Shown: one piece after another, positions 45,101 through 55,661 of the stretch
How positions within the stretch are numbered: the first letter of the stretch is position 1
How the letters are laid out: each line of letters starts with the position of its first letter
Assembly (NCBI GenBank): GCA_026770025.1
Contig: JAMXDE010000018.1
Location: 1,240,001-1,304,000, forward strand
Direction: 5' to 3'
DNA from: Craspedostauros australis
Lineage: Eukaryota > Bacillariophyta > Bacillariophyceae > Mastogloiales > Achnanthaceae
DNA length: 64,000 nucleotides
Notes under the pieces: model-generated
Seen by the model: the letters and a program-made list of their open reading frames with translations, nothing else
Told to the model about the DNA's origin: nothing
The model's database searches: none
Made by a program: the position numbers and the translations under genes

Positions 45101-46964
45101 TCCGCATTGTCTGCTGCCTGTGAGGCTTGTTCGGCAAGGATGACGGCTGCCTTGACTGCATCTGGGTCATTTGGTGCATTCTGGATGGCTTGAATTGCAT
45201 TGCCTCTGGCTTGAATTGCGAGCACCGCAGCAGGAGACTTCTCCAGGTTCATGACAGCTGCAGAGAAGTACTCTGGGAACTTCTCTGGATGAGCCAGAAG
45301 ATCTGGGTGATTCGTGCGCTTGGCTTGAACGTGGCGAAGGTACATGATCTCCTCTTTCACCTTTGCCATGGTGAGATCCCATTCGAACCTTCCAACTCCC
45401 GTCTTTGCCATCATGATCATCTTTCCATTGTCTCGGAGACCATAGCAACAGTAGGTTGCGCCCTTCACCTTGTTGGAGGTGGCAAGGAAGAGTCTTGTGG
45501 GTTCTGTCACACTGATCATGAGTTGGTTTGGGTTGGTCCGGTATGTTCCATTGATGAATGGCATGTGTGGAGCCCTCTTGTGAGTGCCTTGAAGGTCCGC
45601 TCCACCTTCAACAAGACCCTGTGTGAGCTTGAGAGAGCCATATCCGCGATCACAGAGAACTTCTGTGTTCTGCAAACCATTGGTGGTTTCGAATTGGGTC
45701 TTGATCAGAGTCAATGCGGTGCTTGACTTGGTTTCCTGGATGACTTGGACTCCGCAAGGGACCCCGGACATCGTCATTGCCAAAGTATCAATGGTGAATC
45801 TTTGCATTTACATTTCACAAGTTCAAGAGATAGAGAAGAAACGAAATTCGACAAGAAAGAGAGGGATGCAGACATGCATGTGGTGCGTGTGAGATTCAAA
45901 ATTATCGACAATTGTACAATCATGACATACATTCAATCCCATGATCCAAAAGCAGAGGTTGTGCACAGTACAACTCACCCCCATCTGTTGGCCTTTGGAT
46001 GCTTGTGCCGGGAGATGCCACTTCGCAATGTTTTGGTGCTCTCGCAGTGCACTTTATCATCATCGATTGTCACAGTGCGTTGGCCGGCCATGCCTCTCAC
46101 AGCCAGTTGCTTCAAAGTGTGATTGCACTGAGCCTGGAGATCCTGCCAGAAGTAGTGAGCGTTGGACTCAATCTTGTTGCTGTCTGCATGGATTTTGCAC
46201 CACCAATCATTGTACTCGGTCTTGCTCGGGGACCCCACTTTGGTGCTCAGCAAGCCCATGGTGTACATGTTTTTCGTAGATGTCCGGAAGGTTGACTGTG
46301 TGCTGAATGCAACCATGAACTGCAGGTACTCCAATGCATCCATCTTCACATCATCCTTTGCAAATGCTTCTGTGTACAGACGAGATGAGGTACCCAAGAC
46401 AAGATCAATGATATCATTCGGTGTTGGGCGTTTGCTGTCGGTGAGCTTTTGCATTGATTTCCGAATGTGCACCATCTCCTTGTTCATGATGACTTTGCTG
46501 TCTGCACGGGCTTCACCAACTGTGACATGATGCTTCTCGTCCACCCCTGTCTGCAGCTTCCACTTCAGGCTCATGCTTGCCAGCTTTGCTGCATCGGATT
46601 TGGTGTTGCGGGTGGATGCAAGTGCAATTGTAGGAGTGGGATTGGCATTGTTGGTGTTCGAGATGTTGTTATCCTGCGTAGAATCTGCATTTTCGTTCTC
46701 TTCTTCCATGAGGTAGTTGCTGTTGGAGTTGGAGGTGCTACTCTTGGGATCCGTTGTGTCCAAGTCATCTCCAGTAGTGTCATTGTTGTCATCATCCAGA
46801 TCAAAGTCATCAGGAGTCCAAATGACTGTGTTGTCATCCGAAGGATGGACAACAGCATCTCTATCAAGTAGTTCCAAGTCTAGATTGTCTGGATCAATGC
46901 CTCCGTTGCTATCATCATCCTCCCACAAGTCATCATTGCCTCCGAAAGCATGATCCAAAGACAT
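42184..46964 (-). CDS. PiggyBac-like transposase with inserted YqaJ-type nuclease domain
   Basis: Three exons: 46964-45979, 45799-43719, 43565-42184; introns of 179 and 153 bp, the second with a TACTAAC branch-point match. Spliced length is 1482 aa. The first GTG of the frame is ignored in favour of ATG 46964. An acidic Asn/Ser/Asp N-terminus precedes the DDE core. First Asp group: TIDDDK at about 301-303. Second: LCDRGYGS, D379. Third: MKGGSDIMSR, D1142, equivalent to the GGVD motif of piggyBac. The C-terminus has a Cys/His cluster (CVVC, CTGC, C, then CHHILH; about 1319-1381) like the piggyBac zinc module, then a basic KKRHRTT tail. Between the second and third Asp lie DPLWFMLRKFCLTSS (about 587-601), GHTNE, SVDFLAV (D932), VVEMKTR (E952, K954) and HHAFVYGVSGALMVIG, the motif order of YqaJ/lambda-exonuclease-type PD-(D/E)XK enzymes. 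No disabling mutation was seen. The last intron acceptor could be 3 nt earlier. Confidence 0.8.
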
Positions 46965-47781
46965 GGTCACTCAATAGATGTAACACAAATCTAAGAATCT
47001 TGCACAGGGCTGGCTGCAATGAACTAAGTTGAGGTACAAGTGGAATGTGGGGTGGATGAGTGCAGCAGCTCTATTTGTTCCAAAAGCTATTAATAGATCG
47101 ATTTGATGATGATAGTGTTGTTGAGAGATTTGATCGATTCGTTGAGTCCCACAAGAGATTTTGAGTCACGGAAGAAATGTCCCCCTCCCAAATCTCGATT
47201 CTGGCTCAGCAGTGGTTGGTGTGGACGGGCTTTCGATGTTCCCAAACGCGAGTCAACTTGGGTTGAGGCGTTTTATGACATGAGGAGGGTGTGGGGAATA
47301 ATGATTTCATTCCAACAAATGGCTCCAAACCTCCAGACACAACCGTTGGTTTCAGTGCAGGCAGAGACCAGTGACTTCAGAAACCATCCGTTGAGTTTGA
47401 AAACTTTTGCGTGGTGCGCATTACCAATACTCCCGTGATCATCCAAACACGAGTCCGTCGGCCCAAACAGCAACAGCAAAAAACTCGGCGAGTGGTGCAA
47501 ACGGAGTCCAGATTGAGCGTCAGACACAGGACCGTCACCACAACAATCGAAAAACTTGATCATTATCACATCCGCATCCCAACCACATACACCGACATTG
47601 CATACATTACATCCATTGCGTCCATTGCACCATGACATCGCATCGACGCTCAGCAATTTCTTCATTTTAACCGTCGCATAAGCACCACATCACACCCATT
47701 GACCTTGGCATCTGCAAACAAGCAAAATGCATGAAGGCCAAAAAGCCCTCGAATCCACAGACGCGTCAGAACGCCCATCCA
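46965..47781. other. 5' flank of the transposase gene
   Basis: Presumed promoter side; no other gene. A/T-rich near 47090. No inverted terminal repeat recognised. Confidence 0.4.
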
Positions 47782-49762
47782 GTCAAGATCACATCACACC
47801 AATTGGTCTCTCGCGTCTGAATGCCCATCCACTCCAGATCGCGTCAAACCCATCGGTCTCTCGCATGTGAACGAGTATCCGCTCCAGATCGCATCACACC
47901 CATTCGTTGATTGCACCTGGACGAGTATCCGCTCCAGATCGCATCACACCCAATGGTCGATTGCACCTGGACGAGTATCCGTTCCAGATCGCATCACACC
48001 CATTGGTCGATTGCACCTGGACGAGTATCCGCTCCAGATCGCATCAAACCCATCGGTCTCTCGCATGTGAACGAGTATCCGCTCCACATCACATCACACC
48101 CATCGGTCTCTCCCATCTGAACGACCATCCGCTCCAGATCTCATCACACCCATTGGTCAATTGCACCTGGACGACCATCCGCTCCAGATCGCATCACACC
48201 CAATGGTCGATTGCACCTGGACGAGTATCCGCTCCAGATCGCATCACACCCATTCGTTGATTGCACCTGGACGACCATCCGCTCCAGATCGCATCACACC
48301 CATCGGTCTCTCCCATCTGAACGACCATCCGCTCCAGATCGCATCACACCCAATGGTCGGTTGCACCTGGACGAGAATCCGCTCCAGATCACATCACACC
48401 CATCGGTCTCTCCCATCTGAACGAGAATCCGCTCCAGATCGCATCACACCCAATGGTCAATTGCACCTGGACGACCATCCGCTCCAGATCGCATCACACC
48501 CATTGGTCACTCCCACCTGGACGACCATCCGCTCCAGATCTCATCACACCCATTGGTCGATTGCACCTGGACGAGAATCCGCTCCAGATCACATCACACC
48601 CATCGGTCTCTCCCATCTGAATGAGTATCCGCTCCAGATCGCATCACACCCATTCGTTGATTGCACCTGGACGAGTATCCGCTCCAGATCGCATCACACA
48701 CATCGGTCTCTCGCACCTGAACGAGAATCCGCTCCAGATCGCATCACACCCATCGGTCTCTCGCACCTGGACGAGTATCCGCTCCAGATCGCATCACACC
48801 CATCGGTCTCTCCCATCTGAACGAGAATCCGCTCCAGATCGCATCACACCCAATGGTCGGTTGCACCTGGACGAGAATCCGCTCCAGATCACATCACACC
48901 CATCGGTCTCTCCCATCTGAACGACCATCCGCTCCAGATCGCATCACACCCATTGGTCGATTGCATCTGAACGACCATCCGCTCCAGATCGCATCACACC
49001 CATCGGTCTCTCGCACCTGAACGACCATCCGCTCCAGATCGCATCACACCCAATGGTCGGTTGCACCTGAACGACCATCCGCTCCAGATCGCATCACACC
49101 CAATGCTCGATTGCACCTGAACAAGTATCCGCTCCAGATCGCATCACACCCATTCGTTGATTGCACCTGGACGACCATCCGCTCCAGATCTCATCACACC
49201 CATCGGTCTCTCCCATCTGAACGAGTATCCGCTCCAGATCGCATCACACCCATTGGTCAATTGCACCTGGACGAGAATCCGGTCCACATCACATCACACC
49301 CAATGGTCGGTTGCACCTGAACGACCATCCGCTCCAGATCTCATCACACCCATTGGTCTCTCGCACCTGGACGAGTATCCGCTCCAGATCGCATCACACC
49401 CAATGGTCAATTGCACCTGGACGAGTATCCGCTCCAGATCGCATCACACCCAATGGTCGGTTGCACCTGAACGACCATCCGCTCCAGATCGCATCACACC
49501 CATTGGTCGATTGCACCTGGACGAGAATCCGCTCCAGATCGCATCACACCCATTGGTCTCTCGCACCTGGACGACCATCCGCTCCAGATCGCATCACACC
49601 CATTGGTCGATTGCATTGAACGACCATCCGCTCCAGATCACATCACACCCATCGGTCTCTCGCATCTGAACGCCCATCCGCTCCAGATTGAATCACATCC
49701 ATAGGTCTCTCGCATCTGAACGCCTATCCACTCCAGATCACATCACATCCATCAGGCTCTTG
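47782..49762. repeat. 50-bp minisatellite, about 40 copies
   Basis: GCTCCAGATC recurs every 50 bp with almost no length change. The constant block ATCCGCTCCAGATC plus GCATCACACC alternates with a variable block drawn from a few discrete states: ATTGGTCGA or ATCGGTCTC; TTGCACCTGG or TCGCATCTGA; ACGAGTATCC, ACGACCATCC or ACGAGAATCC. States combine freely between units. The first and last units are the most diverged. Frames are open because 150 is divisible by three, but no start or gene context supports translation. Confidence 0.95.
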
Positions 49763-50565
49763 CATCTGCATCCACCATTCATCGCATGCATGTTTTGATG
49801 CACCACACTTTTGTCAAATCAATAGCACTTGCTGTCATGTTTTGGCACTCCAGTGTGAGACTTGTTAGCTTGGACAGTTCAGTCCAGAGCAACATTGCAT
49901 TAGATCCCAAGAAGCGCTTATCATGCTATGTGTCAGCGCAGGATCATTCGAAAAGAACATGAAGTGTGCCATGCGAACACCTCACTGGCGATGTATAAGA
50001 ATATTGAATTTAAATGTAAATTGACTTTAAATGTAACATCATTCCCGATGATAACATGAGGTGTGCTCCCCAAAACTATGGAGGGCATCATACAGCTGTC
50101 ACTTCGTCATCCAAGATGATGTGTGCCATCAAGTCATTCCTTCCACCTACTTGCCACATTGTCTCCATATACCCTAAACATAGCCACCCGTGACAAGCAT
50201 GCCACATTATATCGCCATGCAATGCACATTGTCAGTCCACAGTTGAAAACCAATATGTTTGGCAATGAAGGTCGATCCGGAGGTGGCTGCTGTGCTGGAT
50301 CATATCTCTTGCTCGCAACCATGTCAGTTCTCCTCATGCAGCACACCCCAGAACCTGATGTATTGAGGACACCCCGATGTATCCCAAATTGCTCCAAGTT
50401 GCATCTCTGCAATTCAATCCATCCTGATGCTGGTGCCATTGTCAGTTGTCTGTCATGTCAATAACATGCATTTGCTGCATTTGATCGATTGCAACCTCTT
50501 CCATTCAATAAATCTAATCCCCACTTCTCCATCCCATTCGTGGCTTGATGCTTCACATAGCTTGC
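49763..50565. other. Spacer
   Basis: No supported gene or repeat. A TTTAAATGTAAATTGACTTTAAATGTAA imperfect repeat occurs near 50008-50035. Confidence 0.4.
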
Positions 50566-50777
50566 ATGGGTGGGTTGGCAATGTGGTGGATGTTCATATG
50601 CACCACCACACCAGAAAAAGTCATGTGATAGGTGCTTCATCATCCCTCGGAAACCGATTGTCCTCTGCTTGTTCCTTTCTGTCAATACTTTCCGCGCAGC
50701 CTTTCAACCTCAAACTTCGTAGGAACCTCCAACTTTATTCCTTTGATGCGTCCTGCTCATCCATAGTTGTTGGAATG
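50566..50777 (+). repeat. Diverged dispersed repeat, copy B
   Basis: Counterpart of 9898-10112 in the same orientation. It lies directly upstream of the non-LTR retrotransposon fragment. Confidence 0.5.
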
Positions 50778-50782
50778 TCAAT

Positions 50783-51804
50783 GTGGAGGTGGGTTGTCTG
50801 GCGGGCGCGGCGAGAGTGTCCTTGCCAGAGGAGCACGTCTACCGGGGCTATATATATGGGGAGCAAGTGTCATTTCATCGTCAGTCCAAGCTGATGTCGG
50901 TACGGTTTGCCAGTGTTTTGGAGCGGCACGCAGCCCAGGAGGCCATTGGGGTCCTGCAGGCAAGGCGAGTGCTCCATCACGGCGACCAGGTACATTGGGC
51001 AGCCGTCGCGGGAGCGTTGCAAGGCCTTGACCACACAAAGAAGATTCTCTCAATCAAGCTCATAGCTGGAGAGGCGGCTGCAGGCCAACAAATGAAGCGA
51101 TGGGGCCTGTGCGACTCTGATAAGTGTCCCAATTGTGGGGAACGGGAGAGCAGTGAGCACTTTTGGGAATGCAGAGACCGGGCGAGAGTGCAAGTGGCGA
51201 CCAGGCACGTGGCAAGCATATGCGGCTGGATGCAGAAATATCCCACAAGCCCGGACGTCATGCAGGCGATAGTTTCAGCGCTGTGCAGCCAAATCAGCAC
51301 CATGGTCCTGTTACGTCCGGCGGATATGAGTGCGGGCATGCAGACAGCGTTGGGAAGCCAGCAGTCCATAGGAGCGACGGCCTTGCGAAAGGGTTTGGTC
51401 TCCGAACAATGGAGTATCCTCCAAGGTCAATTTCTGAAAAGTCAGGACACGGAAAAACGGCCAGAAAGTGGTCAGCACAACTCATTCGACGAATCTGGAA
51501 AATAGCGTGGGAGCAATGGCGGCTTCGGAACGAAGCGCAGTTTCATCAAGAAGACTCGGTCGAAGCCGAAATGGAGCAAGCTTTGCAGCAGCGAGTAGCT
51601 TCAGGTCGGTGTCACCTCGAGGAAGTTCAGCCAAGCCACGAGCGGATGGTCCGCACAGCTCCAGGAAGGGAGGCGCTGGTACAACAGGCCACGGTTTGGC
51701 TGGAGCAGGCTGCACGAATATTGGCGGAGCTGATTGCCCATGGTACATTGCTCCGCTGGATTCAATACAAGCAGCACGCCCAGCCCGATCCCAGTGGAAG
51801 TTAG
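50783..51804 (+). pseudogene. 3' fragment of a non-LTR retrotransposon ORF (zf-RVT region)
   Basis: The C-terminal part of a LINE-type polyprotein. Motifs in order are EHVYRGYIYGEQVSFHR, VHWAAVAGALQGLD, MKRWGLCDSDKCPNCG and EHFWEC (a C-x2-C...H-x3-C zinc motif typical of the region after RT), then RKWSAQLIRRIWKIAWEQWR. RT itself is absent, so this is a 5'-truncated copy. The frame shifts by one base near 51450, inside GGAAAAACGG; the first part then runs out at 51505 while the second continues to 51804. Retrotransposon origin is inferred from motif order; I did not find a poly-A tail or target duplication. Confidence 0.65.
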
Positions 51805-53010
51805 CAGGGTCGCCGAGGGAGCTCGTCCAGTGTCATGATGCACATCAATTACGTACTACAGATTCCGTGCTCTCTTCTCGCACAGCAGGAAGTTGCAAAG
51901 AGGCGGAGCAAGGCGCCTACGGAGCAGATGCCCAGGAGGTAATCTAATCTTTGCATTTTAATTATTATCAGAGTTGTTGCAATGACTTGTGTCATCCACA
52001 CACAGCCGGTATCCAACATGCAAACATGCGGCATTCTTGCACCTTTCGCTTATTTCTCTGTCGATGCCTCAAATGAACAACTGCAACAACGCCCTCTCAT
52101 CCATCCACCAAGATTTTCATGGTGGTTACATCTGCACAGTTGGATGTTGCATTGGACTGATCGTTGGTGCAATACGTACATGGCATTTGACTGTCCTTGC
52201 AGAGTCTGGATTGATTTTGCCATTGTCGATTGCAGACTGAGTACGGTGCAGTTGTGCCTGTTCGTCCTCACGCATTGACTTGGCTTGTTGTGGTGAATGC
52301 CGAAAGGCGGATGTGTTGGATTTTTGCACAAGACGGAGGCAGCTCCGGAGAACGACGAAAAGTGGATGCGCGACCCATAATTCGTTTGATTGGCTGATGC
52401 TGTTTGTCATCCGTGTCGAACGTGTACCGGTGACAGAATGGACCGCGAATACAGCAGAGTTGGCATGGTAACGTCAAATCATTTCCGTTAACCGCCGGTG
52501 AAAACAACGGACACAAGGGGTCGAACACTGAGCAAAGCGATGACAGAACAACGGTAATTGTACGAGGTTTGTTTGAGACACGCACGAAAGAAGACCATGT
52601 GTGGCACATGTATCGGAGATCATGTTTTACAAAACTTTGTCAAGTCCTCGGACATCCACATGTTCCACACACAGGATCCGAGCCTCATCTTCGACGGCCG
52701 AGGTCTGTCCGTCGATTAGTGATACACGACCAATGTCGCAACAACCAACCACCAAAAGGCATGATGCCACACCAACACCGACGATCAGCACAAGCATGCC
52801 ACACAACAACACGAAGAACCGCGAAGAGAAATGATTCAGGTAGACGCTCTCTAGACGCAAACCGCTGCAATGTAAACGTCAAACTAAAGGCGAGCCGATG
52901 ACAATCAAAGTGTATCTACCAGCAATTCTGATATAGTTGCATACGACGAATGCGGTGGATCAATTGCCATTGGCATTGAAGCATTGTATGCAATAGTGTA
53001 AAATACATGG
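51805..53010. other. Spacer
   Basis: No supported gene. Short motif-free frames on both strands. Confidence 0.4.
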
Positions 53011-53330
53011 TCACATCAAGTGCTGCATGCGTGCGCTTCAATTTTGGCACTAGTCTGTAAAGCACAGCAACCAGAAGTAAATTTGCGGTTGCAACGTCCG
53101 TATGTATCGCGTAGAGCAAAAACCGTGTTGTTTTGACGCAGTGGGGTGTCATGTTTGCGTTGGGGTCTGATTTTTTGGGATTTTGACCCCCTCTGAGGGG
53201 CCGGAATTCTGCCTTTAAAGGCAGGCCTGCCTTTAAAGGCATTTTTGGCCCTCTGCGAACCCCCCGATCTGCCTTTAAAAGCAGGCGCGCTAAGAACACC
53301 GTGAAACAAAACTCACCATGGATATGACCA
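53011..53330 (-). repeat. About 330-bp element with nested palindromes, copy 2
   Basis: Reverse orientation copy of 38682-39013, nearly identical over about 275 bp and more diverged in the last 45 bp, where copy 1 has an extra GCCTTTGAAGGC palindrome. The 32-bp double palindrome is intact at about 53211-53242. Confidence 0.85.
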
Positions 53331-53894
53331 TTTGGGATTTGCGTGTTTCACTCCTTGGAATTTTTTGGAACCCGGAGAAAGGCGTTGTCTTCTTCACGAA
53401 TACCATGAATACGTACATTGGACTCGGGGGCAGGTTCAGTCGACCAGACACGCCGATACAAAGACTCTAGTCGTCGTATGATACTGCTCGTACGCATACT
53501 ACTTTGCGACTTGTGCAAGTCTGAGGGCAATCCATGTTGCTTCGAGCAATCGCTGGTCAAGGTTGCGAAAGTCGGCTCAAGGTGTTGGCGGCGCGAACGT
53601 AAATTGGCGCGGCCGGCCACTTTGGCATCTCTTTCCCTTCACCTTCACCTTCCCTGTTGGGTTGGGTTTGGATTCTGATTGTGGGATTCCACGGCGAATT
53701 ACGTATTGACGTCAGTTTCAGTGTTCCAGATTTGTGGTCGGTGGCGTCAGTGTTGGCGACGCTGTGCACGTCGATGGTGCCGCGGCTGGATGCTCCGCAG
53801 ATGCCTCTGCTGTTTCCGCCAACTGCGCCACCATCTTGCCCCCATGATTTGCCCGTGGACTTCGATGATGAAAGCTACGAGGAGCGCTGTGCTT
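53331..53894. other. 3' flank of glycosyltransferase-like gene
   Basis: No supported gene in this interval. Confidence 0.4.
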
Positions 53895-54992
53895 CTACTT
53901 CTGCTTGTTCTTGAACACCCCCTTCGGGATCCTGAACTCAGGCTGCTCGGTGGCATGTTGCAACAGAATCTCCGTCGACGTGTTACGACAGAAAGCGCGG
54001 GAGGCATGGTATTCATCCGGGTACTTGAGATATATCGAACCATGCCTTGTCTTCGGTACCTTCTGCCTCGTTCGTTTCATGAAGCGTGTTTTGTCGAAGC
54101 GTGTGGCACAGACGAACATCATGCGCTTGAATTGCCGCACCTTTGGCAGCAACCCCTTTCGGTTCCACATCCTCGTTTGGAACCGCTCGATGTTATCGTC
54201 CATCGTCAGCTTGCTGCGCGTGAAGGATGTTGGATTCTTCACCATCGGCGCGAGCAAATCAATCGCCGGGATGATGTGATTCCTGCCAACCACCAGATGA
54301 CGATCATTGTAGCCACCGTACGATTCGCCTTCTGGAAGCCAGAGGTACTGCTCCGTGTCGAGAGGGGCCAAATCGTGGGGACACTGATAGTAGTGATCAG
54401 AACGAGTGATGACGAATTTGTCGTACTTGTCCAAGATCTTGTCCTCCTCCAGGTGCTGAATGAGGAACCAGCGCACCATCATCAGCAATCCGCCAGTGCT
54501 CTGCTTGCCTTTGACGCCACCCAGCAGCCCGTCGTTGCCGACGTGCGGTAGCAGCGTGGTTCTCCATTCCGGGCCGTCGATGAGATCAATGGCATCCGCC
54601 CAGTCGTCGTATTCCTTGAATCTCCAGATATACTTGGCGCGGCCAAACATGGAGGCATTCTGATACTGCCTGTAAGTATCGCCGATCATCAAGGCCAGGT
54701 CGGCGCTGTTGTTGTCCAGCACATTCCTGTACAGCGACTCCCAGGCGTCCTCGCCGCATCGAAGGTTTCCCAAGACAATGACGAGCGTCGTGTTGGCTTT
54801 CTGCTGCTGCTGCCCCAGCGAAGGCGACAGGGATGTAAAAGACGACGCCGTCGACGCCCACAGCGAGGATGATTGATCCTTGAACTGAACGATCATGGGA
54901 TGCTGGTTGAATCGCATTGTTGAACACACCTGGAGCGCGACTATCACGATTCCTGCGACGAGCAGCAACCCTTTCCTCGACCGTTTCTTCAT
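53895..54992 (-). CDS. Type II membrane glycosyltransferase-like protein
   Basis: An intronless 365-aa frame from a clear ATG. A short basic cytoplasmic tail (MKKRSRKG) precedes one hydrophobic anchor (about 8-26), then a Ser/Gln-rich stem and a lumenal domain. This is the usual layout of Golgi glycosyltransferases. The domain starts with TTLVIVLGNLRCGEDAWESL and continues with YIWRFKEYDDWADAID, FVITRSDHYYQCPHD (a possible donor- or metal-binding segment) and WLPEGESYGGYNDRH. It ends in a basic, aromatic C-terminus. I recognise the general pattern from algal proteins but cannot name a CAZy family or substrate. It is divergently arranged with the AlkB-like gene. Confidence 0.7.
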   Translation of the reverse strand: MKKRSRKGLLLVAGIVIVALQVCSTMRFNQHPMIVQFKDQSSSLWASTASSFTSLSPSLGQQQQKANTTLVIVLGNLRCGEDAWESLYRNVLDNNSADLALMIGDTYRQYQNASMFGRAKYIWRFKEYDDWADAIDLIDGPEWRTTLLPHVGNDGLLGGVKGKQSTGGLLMMVRWFLIQHLEEDKILDKYDKFVITRSDHYYQCPHDLAPLDTEQYLWLPEGESYGGYNDRHLVVGRNHIIPAIDLLAPMVKNPTSFTRSKLTMDDNIERFQTRMWNRKGLLPKVRQFKRMMFVCATRFDKTRFMKRTRQKVPKTRHGSIYLKYPDEYHASRAFCRNTSTEILLQHATEQPEFRIPKGVFKNKQK

Positions 54993-55661
54993 TGTGAATC
55001 CTTGTGCACGTATTCGATTTTGCGATTCACTGAATGGCGATGCGGAGATGCCGCAGATGCGGTTGTTGCCGATAAGTGCGGTGGTCTAAAGGGTCCGATT
55101 GTGTAGATCGCTACCGTGGTGCGACCCCTTGAGTCTCCCTTGCCGCCTCTTCCGACAGCTTTGTGACATCCACATGGATTGTGTTGGGACGGACGACGCT
55201 CATGGGTGTGGATGTAGTGGCTCGAAGACGGAAGCTCCGATAACACTGGCAGCAGCGGTGATGGCCACGATGATGCGGTGAAGTTGCGAACGTGTTGGCT
55301 CCACGTTTGTTCACTGGTTTCGTGTCATCGTCACCTTGTCGTTTTCGAGTCCGTGGAATCGTAGATACCTTCTCAAACGAATCACGAGTATCTCGTGAGT
55401 GGATCCATCACGAACAAAAAACGAGAACCAAAGAACCGAATCCACGGAGCTGCATGAAACGCGTGGGCATCCTTGGTCGACACATCACGCGAGTACGCGC
55501 ACTCTGGAGCACGAGCATGTCACGAAACCGCAAGGCGGTTGTCAAAGATCTCTTGTGTCGTTATTCCTACACACAAGGATCCAGAGTCCAACCCAAGTCG
55601 GCATCAGGGTCAGACAGCGTGGAGTGTGCATAGATCATACTCGTACTCGTAGAATAGAACA
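54993..55661. promoter_or_regulatory. Divergent intergenic region
   Basis: 669 bp separate the start codons of the glycosyltransferase-like gene (-) and the AlkB-like gene (+), so it must hold both promoters unless they have long UTR introns. I could not assign a TATA box or specific factor sites. Confidence 0.5.

Noticed and set aside
47782-49762. Regular repeat-variable pattern resembling a CRISPR array
   Set aside because: The variable blocks use only two or three states each and recur, so they are not unique spacers. The host is eukaryotic and there are no cas genes.
53679-54551. 290-codon plus-strand frame
   Set aside because: Shadow of the glycosyltransferase-like gene on the opposite strand.
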